Below, one piece after another: positions 1 through 8,819 of a stretch of 64,000 bases of DNA. The DNA is from Candidatus Saccharimonadota bacterium. Its GTDB lineage: Bacteria; Patescibacteriota; Saccharimonadia; Saccharimonadales; Saccharimonadaceae. Within the stretch, counting starts at the first letter, position 1; each line of letters opens with the position of its first letter. A program made the translations under genes and the position numbers. The notes beneath the pieces were generated by a model. It made no database searches. It had not been told where the DNA came from and saw only the letters and a program-made list of their open reading frames with translations. The stretch lies in assembly GCA_017432025.1 (NCBI GenBank), contig JAFRJX010000005.1:26265-90264 (forward strand). The letters are read 5' to 3'.

Positions 1-38
1 ATAATCGTCGGCACTAAATAATCATTTGGTTTTTTCAT
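1..38 (-). CDS. N-terminus of a probable ClpP protease subunit (cut by window edge)
   Basis: Only the first 12 codons are inside the window, reading MKKPNDYLVPTI. The ATG at 38 follows an AAGGAG ribosome site that lies in the last codons of clpC, and the gene begins one base after the clpC stop, so the two are almost certainly cotranscribed. The YLVPT start resembles the beginning of many ClpP proteins, and ClpC needs ClpP as its peptidase, so ClpP is the best guess. This rests on 12 residues and context only. Confidence 0.4.
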   Translation of the reverse strand, partial: MKKPNDYLVPTI

Positions 39-39
39 A

Positions 40-2508
40 TTACTCCTTTACTAGTTTTAACTTATTCTTTTCGAGCTTTAATACCGGAATATCGCCCTTC
101 TTCAATTTTTCGGAAATTATTTCTTCCGAAAGGAGCGACTCGACTTCATCTTCAATTTTGCGACGAAGTGGCCTTGCGCCATTCTTTGGATCATAACCTT
201 CTTTAATCAACCATTCTTTAGCCTTCTCATCAACTTTAAGTCCAATGCCTTTAGTTGCAAGACGCTTTCTTAAATCATTAATGAGATTATCAAAGATTTT
301 CTCGACATCCTTCTTCGTGAGCGCATGGAATACTAAGATATTCTCCAGACGGTTAATGAGTTCTGGGCGCATCACTTTTTTGAGCGCCTTCATCGCGTAA
401 GCCTTGTTTTCTTCAAATTCTTGCTCCAAAGCCTTCTTGTCTTTTGCGGTCTTTGCTGTAAAGCCAAGTTCGCTTTCGCGATACATATCCGCCGAGCCAA
501 GGTTCGAAGTTAGAATCACAATCGTATTATTAAACTTAATTTTATTTCCCTGGCCATCCGTCAAAATTCCGTCTTCCAAAATCTGAAGTAGGAGATTAAA
601 CACATCCGGATGTGCCTTCTCGATTTCGTCAAAGAGAATCACGGAATATGGTTTTCTACGCACGGCTTCGGTGAGTTTACCACCATCATCATATCCAATA
701 TAGCCAGCCGGCGCACCAACGAGTCTCGACACATTGTGTTTTTCGCCAAATTCGGACATGTCGATTTTTACAAGTGCGTTTTCACCGCCAAACACTTCGC
801 GTGCAATCACACGTGCGAGTTCCGTTTTACCAACGCCAGTCGGACCCATGAATAAGAACGAGCCAATCGGACGTCTGGAATCTGCAATACCGGAACGACC
901 ACGACGAATTGCCTTTGCAACCGACTTTATCGCTTCATCCTGCCCGATAATTGATTCTTTGAGATGATCTTCAAGTTCCATCAACATCTTCATTTCCGAA
1001 CCATGCACTTTTGAAACTGGAATACCGGTTTTAAGCGAAACGGCAGTTGCCAAATTCTCTTCCGTAAGAGTTGGATTCTCCGTATCTTTCACGCCGGATT
1101 TCTCAAGCTTCTTAATTTCCTGTTCAAGTTTTGCCAGCTCCGTCTTATAATTCGCGGCCTTTTCGTAGTCTTCTTTTTCGGCCGACTCGTTAATCTTGTT
1201 CTCGAGCGTGGCTTTTTCGATTTTCATCTTCTTGTATTTGCCACCGCCTTTTTTATCGGCTGCCACTTTACAAATTGCTGAAGCTTCATCGATAATATCA
1301 ATCACTTTATCCGGCATGAATCGATCATTAATATAGCGTTGGCTCATCGTAGTTGCCGTCTCCAAAATCTCATCCGGAATCACTACGCCATGATGTTTCT
1401 CGTAATGTTTCTTAATGCCTTTTAGAATTCTCAACGTCACCGTTGCTGATGGTTCCTCTACCATTACGGTCTGGAAACGACGAGACAATGCTTTGTCTTT
1501 TTCAATCGATTTGCGATATTCGTCGAGTGTCGTCGCGCCAATCAAATTAATTGAATTACGTGCGAGCGCCGGTTTCAAAATATTCGCTGCGTCCATCGAA
1601 CCTTCAGACGAGCCTGCGCCGGAAAGCAAATGAATCTCATCGATAAATAGCAGAATTGAATCATCACCAGTAGCTTCGTCAATAATGCCTTTAATTCTTT
1701 CCTCAAATTCACCACGGAATTTTGTACCCGCAACCACCGACGACAGATCCACTTGATAAATATGCTTACCAATCAAATTGCCCGGCACTTCATTATTTAC
1801 AATCCGAGCGGCCAAACCTTCCACAATCGCCGTCTTACCAACGCCAGCCTCACCAATTAAAACTGGGTTCGATTTAGTCCGGCGAGAGAGAATTGTAATT
1901 ACTCTTTCAATCTCGCTCTCACGACCAATCACGGTGTCGAGTTTGCCAGCTCTGGCTTCTTCAGTCAAATCCTTGCCATAACGGTTCAGGAATTTTAGCG
2001 GGGAATTCTTTAAATATTTGGCCTTCTCCGCTTTTAGTTTTTCATCCTTCGTCTGCTCTTCTACTAAATCCTCAATCTCATCCATGATTTTATCAGTATT
2101 CACTTTAAGCTGGACTAAAATCAGGGAAGCTCTCGAATTCGGCTGGCTTAGAAGCGCATAAAGTAGATGTTCCGTACCAATCACCGTAAGGCCTTGTTCC
2201 TGCGTATAATTCTGTGCCATTCTGAGAGTCAGAATCACCGCCTCAGATAATGACATCATCGCCATATCGGCACCCGGCACTTCAACTGCTACCTTATTTA
2301 AGGACTTCTCAATCTCTTCAAGCGTGGCGCCATTTTCACGAATCATCTTTGCACCAGTCGAAGTATCAATCGCCATTATTCCAAGTAGCAAGTGTTCCGT
2401 GCTCATGTAGCCATTATTGTATCTCTTACTATAAAAATCGGCCTTTTGTAGCGCAAACCTTGCGTTTTCGCTGAGCCGATTCATAATTTCACTAAATTCT
2501 TCTTGCAT
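40..2508 (-). CDS. clpC: ClpC-type AAA+ unfoldase, Clp protease ATP-binding subunit
   Basis: This cytoplasmic double-ring unfoldase feeds damaged proteins to ClpP. The order is a double Clp_N domain (about residues 1-140), AAA-1 with Walker A GEAGVGKT, a UVR-like helical linker (around [13 protein letters not shown]), and AAA-2 with GPTGVGKT followed by the C-terminal D2-small domain. The linker type marks ClpC rather than ClpB. An LGF tripeptide in the second AAA domain fits the ClpP-docking loop. At 822 aa the length is normal for the family. The start at 2508 is supported by a TATAAT box ending 6 nt upstream, which implies a leaderless message; an internal ATG ([10 protein letters not shown]) is the alternative start. 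A perfect CIRCE operator lies just upstream, so HrcA-type heat-shock control is expected. Confidence 0.95.
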   Translation of the reverse strand: MQEEFSEIMNRLSENARFALQKADFYSKRYNNGYMSTEHLLLGIMAIDTSTGAKMIRENGATLEEIEKSLNKVAVEVPGADMAMMSLSEAVILTLRMAQNYTQEQGLTVIGTEHLLYALLSQPNSRASLILVQLKVNTDKIMDEIEDLVEEQTKDEKLKAEKAKYLKNSPLKFLNRYGKDLTEEARAGKLDTVIGRESEIERVITILSRRTKSNPVLIGEAGVGKTAIVEGLAARIVNNEVPGNLIGKHIYQVDLSSVVAGTKFRGEFEERIKGIIDEATGDDSILLFIDEIHLLSGAGSSEGSMDAANILKPALARNSINLIGATTLDEYRKSIEKDKALSRRFQTVMVEEPSATVTLRILKGIKKHYEKHHGVVIPDEILETATTMSQRYINDRFMPDKVIDIIDEASAICKVAADKKGGGKYKKMKIEKATLENKINESAEKEDYEKAANYKTELAKLEQEIKKLEKSGVKDTENPTLTEENLATAVSLKTGIPVSKVHGSEMKMLMELEDHLKESIIGQDEAIKSVAKAIRRGRSGIADSRRPIGSFLFMGPTGVGKTELARVIAREVFGGENALVKIDMSEFGEKHNVSRLVGAPAGYIGYDDGGKLTEAVRRKPYSVILFDEIEKAHPDVFNLLLQILEDGILTDGQGNKIKFNNTIVILTSNLGSADMYRESELGFTAKTAKDKKALEQEFEENKAYAMKALKKVMRPELINRLENILVFHALTKKDVEKIFDNLINDLRKRLATKGIGLKVDEKAKEWLIKEGYDPKNGARPLRRKIEDEVESLLSEEIISEKLKKGDIPVLKLEKNKLKLVKE

Positions 2509-2514
2509 ACCCCT

Positions 2515-2557
2515 ATTATACTAAATTAGCACTCATAATGCAAGAGTGCTAATTTAG
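2515..2557 (-). promoter_or_regulatory. clpC promoter with perfect CIRCE (HrcA) operator
   Basis: TTAGCACTC (2526-2534), a 9-nt spacer and GAGTGCTAA (2544-2552) match the known CIRCE consensus exactly, and the symmetry extends to 14 bp per arm (2521-2534 and 2544-2557). The -10 box TATAAT is at 2515-2520 on the minus strand. The operator sits directly upstream of the -10, covering the spacer and -35 region. An HrcA gene is not in this window. Confidence 0.93.
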
Positions 2558-2577
2558 ATTTTTTAATCTGTTTTAAG

Positions 2578-3408
2578 CTAGGAGCCGCAGACTACATTGT
2601 TGGCATGGAGCCAGCCTTCAACTGAGCCACCATCGAGGTATTCACCAGTGGTAGGAGCCACACGCATAACACCACCTTCTTTGATGAACTCATCAATTGG
2701 GTCGGTTACCATGTATTCTTGATCCTTTGGACCAAAGTCGTGTTCATCTACATATTTACAAATCTTCTTCAAAAGCTCTGGAGCCATGATATACTTCGAA
2801 ACGTTGATGAGATTTGATGGCGCTTCTTCTGGTTCTGGCTTTTCTACTACGCCAACGAGTCTGCCATCTTTTTCAGAAAGCACACCATATTTCTTTACCT
2901 TTTCGCGCGGGATTTCGACACCAAGAATCGCCGATTCTTCCTTAGAACCAGAAGCCTTGATGAGAGCCTCTGCTGCCGATTCCCCGCCTGGGTTCCAAAT
3001 AAAGTCGTCGCCCATAAATACGAGCACTGGCTCATCAATCTTGTATTCCTTCACTACGAGCGCAATTGGCACAGCTGTACCATATTTACTGGCTGGATCC
3101 TGCACCGTGTAGTGAATCGTCACATCGTCCGGTAAAGTCTTAGCAAGTTTTAACCTATCTTCCTTACCACGCTCAATCAAATACTGATTAAGCGCCAAAT
3201 TGTCTTTGTAGAATTCTTGTACTTGGCACGGCTCGGTATTTGAAATCACCATGTAGATGTCTTTCACACCGGCTTTGATAAGCTCTTGCACGGAATAATC
3301 CACGAGTGGACGATTTCCCACAGGAAGCATTGATTTTTCGATAATCTTAGTAATAGGAAGACGCCTAGTCCCCCATCCCGCAACCGGGATAATTGCTTTC
3401 GTAATCAT
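2578..3408 (-). CDS. galU: UTP-glucose-1-phosphate uridylyltransferase (GalU type)
   Basis: It makes UDP-glucose from UTP and glucose-1-phosphate for envelope sugar synthesis. The nucleotide-binding signature PVAGWGTRRLPITK starts near residue 6, followed by KSMLPVGNRPLVDY and VLVFMGDDFIWNPGG, all typical of GalU. The 276-aa protein is close to family length. I place the start at ATG 3408 (MITKAIIPVAG); seven extra in-frame residues upstream run through the promoter. A TATAAT box lies 9 nt before this ATG, giving a leader of at most a few bases. It follows gpmI on the same strand but has its own promoter. The product could instead be a related dTTP-sugar nucleotidyltransferase, though the fit to GalU is better. 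Confidence 0.88.
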   Translation of the reverse strand: MITKAIIPVAGWGTRRLPITKIIEKSMLPVGNRPLVDYSVQELIKAGVKDIYMVISNTEPCQVQEFYKDNLALNQYLIERGKEDRLKLAKTLPDDVTIHYTVQDPASKYGTAVPIALVVKEYKIDEPVLVFMGDDFIWNPGGESAAEALIKASGSKEESAILGVEIPREKVKKYGVLSEKDGRLVGVVEKPEPEEAPSNLINVSKYIMAPELLKKICKYVDEHDFGPKDQEYMVTDPIDEFIKEGGVMRVAPTTGEYLDGGSVEGWLHANNVVCGS

Positions 3409-3418
3409 AATATATATA

Positions 3419-5008
3419 TTATAACACAATTAGCGGCTTATCCCAAGTGGAAGGATAGTCGTTCTGCCCCAGCATCAGAGCAATCGTCGAGGCAATATTC
3501 GAAAGCCCCGGCTCGTAAATCGGCACCAATTTATATTTGTCACGATTGTCGGTATTATCATAAATGATGCATGGAATCTTATTCAGCGTATGTGAAGTCT
3601 TCTTGTTGCCGTCTTTGTCTAGCAATTCTTCCGCATTACCATGGTCAGCGCAAATGATTAACACACCACCGAGTTCGTCGACTCTTTTTGCAATTCTGGC
3701 GAGTGATAAGTCAATTGACTCCATCGCCACAATCGTCGCTTCCATATCAGCCGTGTGACCAACCATATCACCACCAGGGAAATTCACACGTACGAAATCA
3801 TACTTATCCAAATTCTCGACGACTTCATCCGTAATCTCTGCACACTTCATCCACGGGCGCGTCTCAAACGGTTCCGTGTAGGATTCAATTTCTTTAAACA
3901 CTTCGCCATCGGCCGGATCATAACTATTACCATTGAAATAATAGGTGATGTGCCCAAACTTCACCGTTTCCGAAATTGCAAATTGTTTCAATTTCCTTCT
4001 CGACAGGAACTCATTCAAAGTATTATCAATATAGGTCGGCTCAAACAAACGATGCTCTGGCACATGTGTATCGGAATTATATTCTGTAAGGCCAGCGAAA
4101 TAAACGTCGCTCGGCTTATAATCGCCACGATTATAATACGGGAAATCCCAATAGGTAAATGCCATTGCAATTTCAATTGCGCGGTCAGCTCGAAAATCGA
4201 AATAAACAAACGCATCACCCGGTTTAACTTTTCCTATCGGTTGGTCATTTTCATCCACAATCACAAATGGTGGTAAATTCTGATCCTGCACTTCTGGATT
4301 TAATCTTCTGAGTACCTGGATTGCTTCGTCGGCGGATTTGAAATAATAATCCGCTTCACCATTCACCATTGCATCCCAACCACGAGCCACGACCTGCCAA
4401 TCATTTTCATAACGATCGGCGACAAACACCATTCTGCCACCACCAGTCGCAATGCGAATATCAGCGTCCGTAAATCTTTTCGCAAAATCTTCCAGTTTAT
4501 CAATATAAACCGGCTCTGATTGTGGAGCAACATCTCTACCATCAAACACTGCATGAATACGCATCTTTCTCACACCATCACGATAAGCTTGTTCGATCAT
4601 TCTTTCAAGATGGCCAATGTGACTATGTACACCACCATCCGAGAAAATACCCGAAAAATGTAACGTATGGTCGCCTTCCTTCTTAACTTGTTCGATCAAT
4701 CCTTTCCAAGTTTCTGAATCGAAGACTTCACCATTATTAATTGCTTCGTTCGCTCTAGCAATTCCATGCTTAATTGCGCGACCTGCGCCAATCGTGTTGT
4801 GCCCAACTTCAGAGTTTCCCATTTGACCGGGCGTAAGGCCCACAGCTTCACCAGATGCATTTAGTGCAATATGATAGTATTCCCTTGCGGCTTTTCCGAG
4901 AAAAGTCGTCCTAGCTTTTGACACGGCATTACCGGGACCATCTGGTGCAAGTCCCACACCATCTAATATTGCGAGCACTACAGGCCCATCATACTGCAGT
5001 TTATCCAT
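3419..5008 (-). CDS. gpmI: 2,3-bisphosphoglycerate-independent phosphoglycerate mutase
   Basis: It interconverts 3- and 2-phosphoglycerate in lower glycolysis, using two metal ions and a phosphoserine. The N-terminal metal site appears as LAILDGVGLAP and the catalytic serine region as MGNSEVGHNTIGAGR; HADHGNAEEL near the C-terminus supplies further metal ligands. At 529 aa it is near the usual ~510. The start is ATG 5008 (MDKLQYDGPV): TATAAT at 5015-5020 lies exactly 6 nt upstream, so the transcript is probably leaderless, and an upstream TTG in the same frame is discounted because it lies within the promoter. Confidence 0.95.
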   Translation of the reverse strand: MDKLQYDGPVVLAILDGVGLAPDGPGNAVSKARTTFLGKAAREYYHIALNASGEAVGLTPGQMGNSEVGHNTIGAGRAIKHGIARANEAINNGEVFDSETWKGLIEQVKKEGDHTLHFSGIFSDGGVHSHIGHLERMIEQAYRDGVRKMRIHAVFDGRDVAPQSEPVYIDKLEDFAKRFTDADIRIATGGGRMVFVADRYENDWQVVARGWDAMVNGEADYYFKSADEAIQVLRRLNPEVQDQNLPPFVIVDENDQPIGKVKPGDAFVYFDFRADRAIEIAMAFTYWDFPYYNRGDYKPSDVYFAGLTEYNSDTHVPEHRLFEPTYIDNTLNEFLSRRKLKQFAISETVKFGHITYYFNGNSYDPADGEVFKEIESYTEPFETRPWMKCAEITDEVVENLDKYDFVRVNFPGGDMVGHTADMEATIVAMESIDLSLARIAKRVDELGGVLIICADHGNAEELLDKDGNKKTSHTLNKIPCIIYDNTDNRDKYKLVPIYEPGLSNIASTIALMLGQNDYPSTWDKPLIVL

Positions 5009-5014
5009 AAGCTT

Positions 5015-5020
5015 ATTATA
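5015..5020 (-). promoter_or_regulatory. -10 box of gpmI, leaderless type
   Basis: The minus strand reads TGTGCTATAAT, then six bases, then the ATG. The extended -10 element (TGC before TATAAT) is the form seen before many core genes here. Confidence 0.75.
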
Positions 5021-5024
5021 GCAC

Positions 5025-5055
5025 AAAAAATCCGGCTCTTAAAACCGGATTTTTT
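5025..5055 (-). terminator. Intrinsic terminator of aguA
   Basis: AAAAAATCCGG and CCGGATTTTTT form a stem around a 9-nt loop, with A and T runs on both sides. It ends the aguA transcript just before the gpmI promoter. Confidence 0.85.
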
Positions 5056-5063
5056 ATTAAGCA

Positions 5064-6158
5064 TTACGCCTTTGGTACTTGCTGTGTGATACAGTGAATA
5101 TCGCCACCACCTAATAAGATTTCGCGTGCGTAAACCGTTTCGATTACGCGATCTGGGAACAAACCTTGCAAAGTCCTAATTGCCTCTTCATCATGTGGGT
5201 CATTAAAGATTGGCAAGATAATTGCACCGTTACAGTTGTAATAATTAATATATGAAGCCGGTAAACGATCGCCTGGCACTCTTGGAAAAGTTCCATCCAC
5301 CGAATCAATCCAAGCCGCTTCTTCTTCTGTAATATAAATCGGATTTGGCACGTGGATTTTAATTACTTCAAGTTGACGTCCCTTTGCATCCGTCACAGAT
5401 TGTAAATATTCCAAATCTTTCACTGAGCGCTCATGCTGTGGATCGTCTGGATTATCTTCCCATGCTAAGACCACTTTACCTGGTGCTACGAATTGGCACA
5501 CATTGTCGACGTGTCCTTCAGTGTCCTCATCACGATAAACACCATATGGTAGCCACAAAACTTTTTCACATCCAGTATATTCGCAAAGCGTTCTTTCAAT
5601 TTCTTCACGCTTTAGATCTGGGTTGCGGTCTTCAGAAAGCAGCGTTTCTTCGGTTACGATTAGTGTCCCCTCACCATCAGTATGAATCGCGCCACCTTCC
5701 AAAATAAAGTTTTCTGGCACGTAACGATCAACATGTTCAATGTCAGCCATCTTTGCTGCTACATAATCATCAAAATCCCAAGGGAAATAAATGCCATCAA
5801 CTGTCCCACCATATGCATTAAAGCCCCAGTCGACTGCCCGAATTCCGCCTTGACCATTAATCACCATCGTTGCACCTGAATCGCGAATCCAAGAGTCGTT
5901 ATTCGACATTTCGACAATCGACACATTTGGCATATTCATGCCAAGTAAATGCAGATATTGTGATTGATTTGTGCCTACTACTACTGGTTCGTGCTTAGCG
6001 ATTTTTTCAATCACTTCACGAAATGCTTTTTGGGCTGGTTTTGCACCCATGCGCCAGTTGTCTGGTCTTTCTGGCCAAAGAATATATGTACACTTGTGTG
6101 GTGCCAGCTCAGACGGCATAAAGTATCCGTCTTGTTTTGGGGTTGACTGTAATTTCAT
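5064..6158 (-). CDS. aguA: Agmatine deiminase
   Basis: It hydrolyses agmatine to N-carbamoylputrescine and ammonia, the first step of the agmatine deiminase route. The protein shows the family marks WPERPDNWR near the N-terminus, the EGGAIHTDGEGT block (catalytic His region), GHVDN, and the C-terminal GGGDIHCITQQ with the nucleophilic cysteine. At 364 aa it matches the family. The start at ATG 6158 has a GGAAAGGAA ribosome site. It lies downstream of the APC carrier and putrescine carbamoyltransferase genes in the same direction, giving the order ptcA-antiporter-aguA. Confidence 0.95.
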   Translation of the reverse strand: MKLQSTPKQDGYFMPSELAPHKCTYILWPERPDNWRMGAKPAQKAFREVIEKIAKHEPVVVGTNQSQYLHLLGMNMPNVSIVEMSNNDSWIRDSGATMVINGQGGIRAVDWGFNAYGGTVDGIYFPWDFDDYVAAKMADIEHVDRYVPENFILEGGAIHTDGEGTLIVTEETLLSEDRNPDLKREEIERTLCEYTGCEKVLWLPYGVYRDEDTEGHVDNVCQFVAPGKVVLAWEDNPDDPQHERSVKDLEYLQSVTDAKGRQLEVIKIHVPNPIYITEEEAAWIDSVDGTFPRVPGDRLPASYINYYNCNGAIILPIFNDPHDEEAIRTLQGLFPDRVIETVYAREILLGGGDIHCITQQVPKA

Positions 6159-6185
6159 TTAATTCCTTTCCTTTATATTAATAAT

Positions 6186-6224
6186 GGCAACTTAGTAGCT
6201 GGTTAACAGACCTACTAAGTTGCC
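6186..6224. repeat. 13-bp inverted repeat between the antiporter gene and aguA
   Basis: GGCAACTTAGTAG (6186-6198) and CTACTAAGTTGCC (6212-6224) are perfect inverted arms around a 13-nt loop. In the direction of transcription (minus) no strong T-run follows, so an mRNA processing or stability hairpin inside the operon is more likely than a terminator. On the plus strand a T-rich run follows, but no plus-strand gene ends here. Confidence 0.6.
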
Positions 6225-6241
6225 ACCCTATTTTTTGTTTT

Positions 6242-7708
6242 TTAGCGTTTTGCGACGGCTTTTTTTCTGCCAGAAGATAGTTTCTTATTTCTATCGTTAA
6301 TTGACATTCTCGCTACCAAGATTTCACCGATTACAATACAGACAGCCGAGCTACCAATTAGCATCATATTGTCTTGAATTGCTTCGAGGCTGAATTCTGG
6401 AATGAATGTAAAGAACAATGAGATGAAGAGCAAAACTAATGGCACGATGCCCATAATCCAGCGAAGGACTGGACCAATCGAAAGCCAGTAGCCATTCTGA
6501 ACCTGCTTACCGTTCTTGTGTAGTTTGATAAATGCCGCAAACATTGGAATGTATGACAAAAGTAGACATACGAGCGACACGTCGAAGAATGCCCAGAACA
6601 TGTTCTGACCATCTTCCCATTCTGGGAAGCAGTACGCGAGAATGATACCAGCGACTGCTAGGACGATAGACACTAAACCAGTCCAAATGCCTACTACATA
6701 AGGCACACCGTCTTTGTTACGCTTTGTCCAAGACTTCGGGAACATACCATCTTCTGCAGCGAAGGAAATCACTGAGTAAACGCCAAAGTTCCATGAAGAA
6801 ATGTTTGAAATCAAAGTTAAAATGAAGAGGCCACCGACCACAATCGTAATCGATTGAATCGCAGCTTCCGCAAAGCCTGCGTTAGCAAGCAATACTTGAT
6901 AAGAATCTAGGAAACCAGTGTTGGTTTGAAGATCTTCGTATGGAATTGCTACACCCATACCAAAGGATGGCAAGATGTAGAAAATTGCAATGAGGATACC
7001 ACCAAGAATGATTGCCTTTGGAATCTGTTTCTTTGGTTTATCCATATCATCATAGAATGTACCGACCACTTCAAAGCCAAGCATGTTGAAGATGATGAGT
7101 GCCACAAATGAGAGGCCAAACCAATCAACTCCACCTTCAGCTGAGGCTAGTGGAACTACATCGTGCCATGATTCAATTGGGTTCGCTGTACCTTTAGTAA
7201 AGAGTACATAGAAACCAAGCACACCAATTGCACCAAGTAGTACAATCTTAATGAGTGCACCGATATTTGATACGACATCGGATTGAGAAATGCGAAGCAT
7301 ACCAAGAATCGTTACGAGCACGATATAGAATACTTGAATCGCCAGCACCATCCACATCTCCATCTCGATGCCAAACATTTGCATTAGCATCGTAGTGATG
7401 AGGTCGGCGAGGGAAGCAATCCATAGTGGATAGTTAACCCAGTAGAACCATGCTACTCTTGAGGCCCACTTTTTACCAAAGGCCTTTTTAATCCAGGTAT
7501 ACATACCGCCTTCAGACGGGTATTGTGTACCGAGTTCTGCACTGATAAGTGCGTATGGCACGAAGAAACCGATCAGCATAATTGCCCACCAGATGTACAT
7601 CGAATTACCGATGGCCGCGGTTGGCGCTACAGCATCTCCCACCAAGATTATACAGACTGTCGCGAGCACTGCCGAGAACAGCCTGAATTTATATTTCTTC
7701 TTTGGCAT
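6242..7708 (-). CDS. aguD: APC-family antiporter, probably agmatine:putrescine exchange
   Basis: This polytopic membrane carrier has about 12 predicted membrane segments (first near residues 7-40) and the amino acid-polyamine-cation fold. The N-terminal helix ending in AAIGNSMYIWWAI and the SEGGMYTWIKKAFGKKW stretch are typical of APC exchangers. At 488 aa the length is normal. It starts at ATG 7708, overlapping the ptcA stop by one base (TAATG) with an AAAGGAGG site, so translation is coupled. Its position between putrescine carbamoyltransferase and agmatine deiminase points to agmatine uptake against putrescine. The substrate is inferred from this context; an arginine or glutamate exchanger is possible. 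Confidence 0.8.
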   Translation of the reverse strand: MPKKKYKFRLFSAVLATVCIILVGDAVAPTAAIGNSMYIWWAIMLIGFFVPYALISAELGTQYPSEGGMYTWIKKAFGKKWASRVAWFYWVNYPLWIASLADLITTMLMQMFGIEMEMWMVLAIQVFYIVLVTILGMLRISQSDVVSNIGALIKIVLLGAIGVLGFYVLFTKGTANPIESWHDVVPLASAEGGVDWFGLSFVALIIFNMLGFEVVGTFYDDMDKPKKQIPKAIILGGILIAIFYILPSFGMGVAIPYEDLQTNTGFLDSYQVLLANAGFAEAAIQSITIVVGGLFILTLISNISSWNFGVYSVISFAAEDGMFPKSWTKRNKDGVPYVVGIWTGLVSIVLAVAGIILAYCFPEWEDGQNMFWAFFDVSLVCLLLSYIPMFAAFIKLHKNGKQVQNGYWLSIGPVLRWIMGIVPLVLLFISLFFTFIPEFSLEAIQDNMMLIGSSAVCIVIGEILVARMSINDRNKKLSSGRKKAVAKR

Positions 7709-8724
7709 TAATTAGCCTCCTTTTGTTGTTTTATATAATCGAGTGTAGCTTGTGCTACTCCGGAAAAATACAATAGTAACCCCCTCTGCGCGGTCAGACG
7801 ATTCTCTGCTTCATCCCAAGCTAGAGAATTTGGACCATCGAGAACTGAATCGGTAACTTCTTCATTACGACTAGCCGGCAAACAATGTAGGAATTTGCAA
7901 TTTGGATTTCCAGTTGCTGCCATCATTTCGTCATTCACTTGATACTTCGGATAAAAGTCGGCCATATAAACTTCTTTTGGCGTTTCTTTATCATAAAGAC
8001 CATACCAAACGTCAGTATAAATAAAGTCGGCACCCTTCAAACATTCTGGGTCATCAGACCAAGTCGCCGAACCACCATATTGCTCAGCATTTTTCTTGCC
8101 GATACCTAACCATTCATCGTCGATTTTGTGATTGTCTGGACCATAGTGGACAAAATTCATACCCATTTTAGTCGCCATATCACAAAGCGTATTACATACT
8201 TGTGTCGCATCGCCCACGAACACGACTTTGATATCTTTCATTTCCTTACCTTCCGGTAAATTGTCAAAAATCGTAATCATGTCGCCGATACCTTGAGTCG
8301 GATGACACCTATCGCTCATACCATTAATCACTGGTACGGTCGAAAATTCACCTAGCGCTTTAATCGTCTCGTGACGATCCACGCGCGACATAATAATGTC
8401 ACACATTCTCGCCAAAACTTTGGCAGTATCATTAATTGTTTCGTGTTTGCCAAGCTGAATTGCACCCGGAGCGAGGTTTAAGGCATGTCCACCGAGTTGC
8501 TCCATCGCAACTTCAAATGAAACTCTAGTTCTCGTTGATTTCTGTTCGAAAATCATACCGAGAGATTTATGGTAAAGCGAATGTAGCCACCCACCACCTT
8601 TAATATAATCTCTCACAATGCGCGACACATTGATAATATCCTTAATTTCGGACTGATCAAAATCAGCCGTGTCGATAAAATCTTTGCGCGTAGGAGAAAT
8701 ATGCTTTAGCGTATAACCATCCAT
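7708..8724 (-). CDS. ptcA: Putrescine carbamoyltransferase
   Basis: It phosphorolyses N-carbamoylputrescine to putrescine and carbamoyl phosphate. The carbamoyl phosphate motif is KSTRTRVSFE and the C-terminal active-site motif is FLHCLPASRNEEVTDS. Features separating it from ornithine carbamoyltransferase are the IQLGKHETINDT segment, YTDVWYGLYD in place of the SMG loop seen in arcB nearby, and the GMSDRCHPTQ block, all as in Enterococcus-type PTC. It is 338 aa. TATAAT at 8732-8737 ends 7 nt before the ATG at 8724, so the operon has its own, probably leaderless, promoter after the arcD terminator. Confidence 0.9.
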   Translation of the reverse strand: MDGYTLKHISPTRKDFIDTADFDQSEIKDIINVSRIVRDYIKGGGWLHSLYHKSLGMIFEQKSTRTRVSFEVAMEQLGGHALNLAPGAIQLGKHETINDTAKVLARMCDIIMSRVDRHETIKALGEFSTVPVINGMSDRCHPTQGIGDMITIFDNLPEGKEMKDIKVVFVGDATQVCNTLCDMATKMGMNFVHYGPDNHKIDDEWLGIGKKNAEQYGGSATWSDDPECLKGADFIYTDVWYGLYDKETPKEVYMADFYPKYQVNDEMMAATGNPNCKFLHCLPASRNEEVTDSVLDGPNSLAWDEAENRLTAQRGLLLYFSGVAQATLDYIKQQKEAN

Positions 8725-8770
8725 GCTATAAATTATAATTTAAGTTTATTTTAAGCGCAAGCATTTTGAT

Positions 8771-8810
8771 AAAAAATTCGCCCCGGATTAACAGGGCGAA
8801 TTTATTTTTT
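8771..8810. terminator. Terminator downstream of the arcBAD operon
   Basis: ATTCGCCC (8776-8783) pairs with GGGCGAAT (8794-8801), flanked by A6 on one side and T6 on the other. It ends the arcD transcript and separates the arginine genes from the agmatine genes. Confidence 0.85.
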
Positions 8811-8819
8811 GTTTTATTT

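Noticed and set aside
3755..4276. 173-codon plus-strand frame within gpmI
   Set aside because: gpmI has all catalytic motifs on the other strand; this frame is a shadow with no ribosome site.
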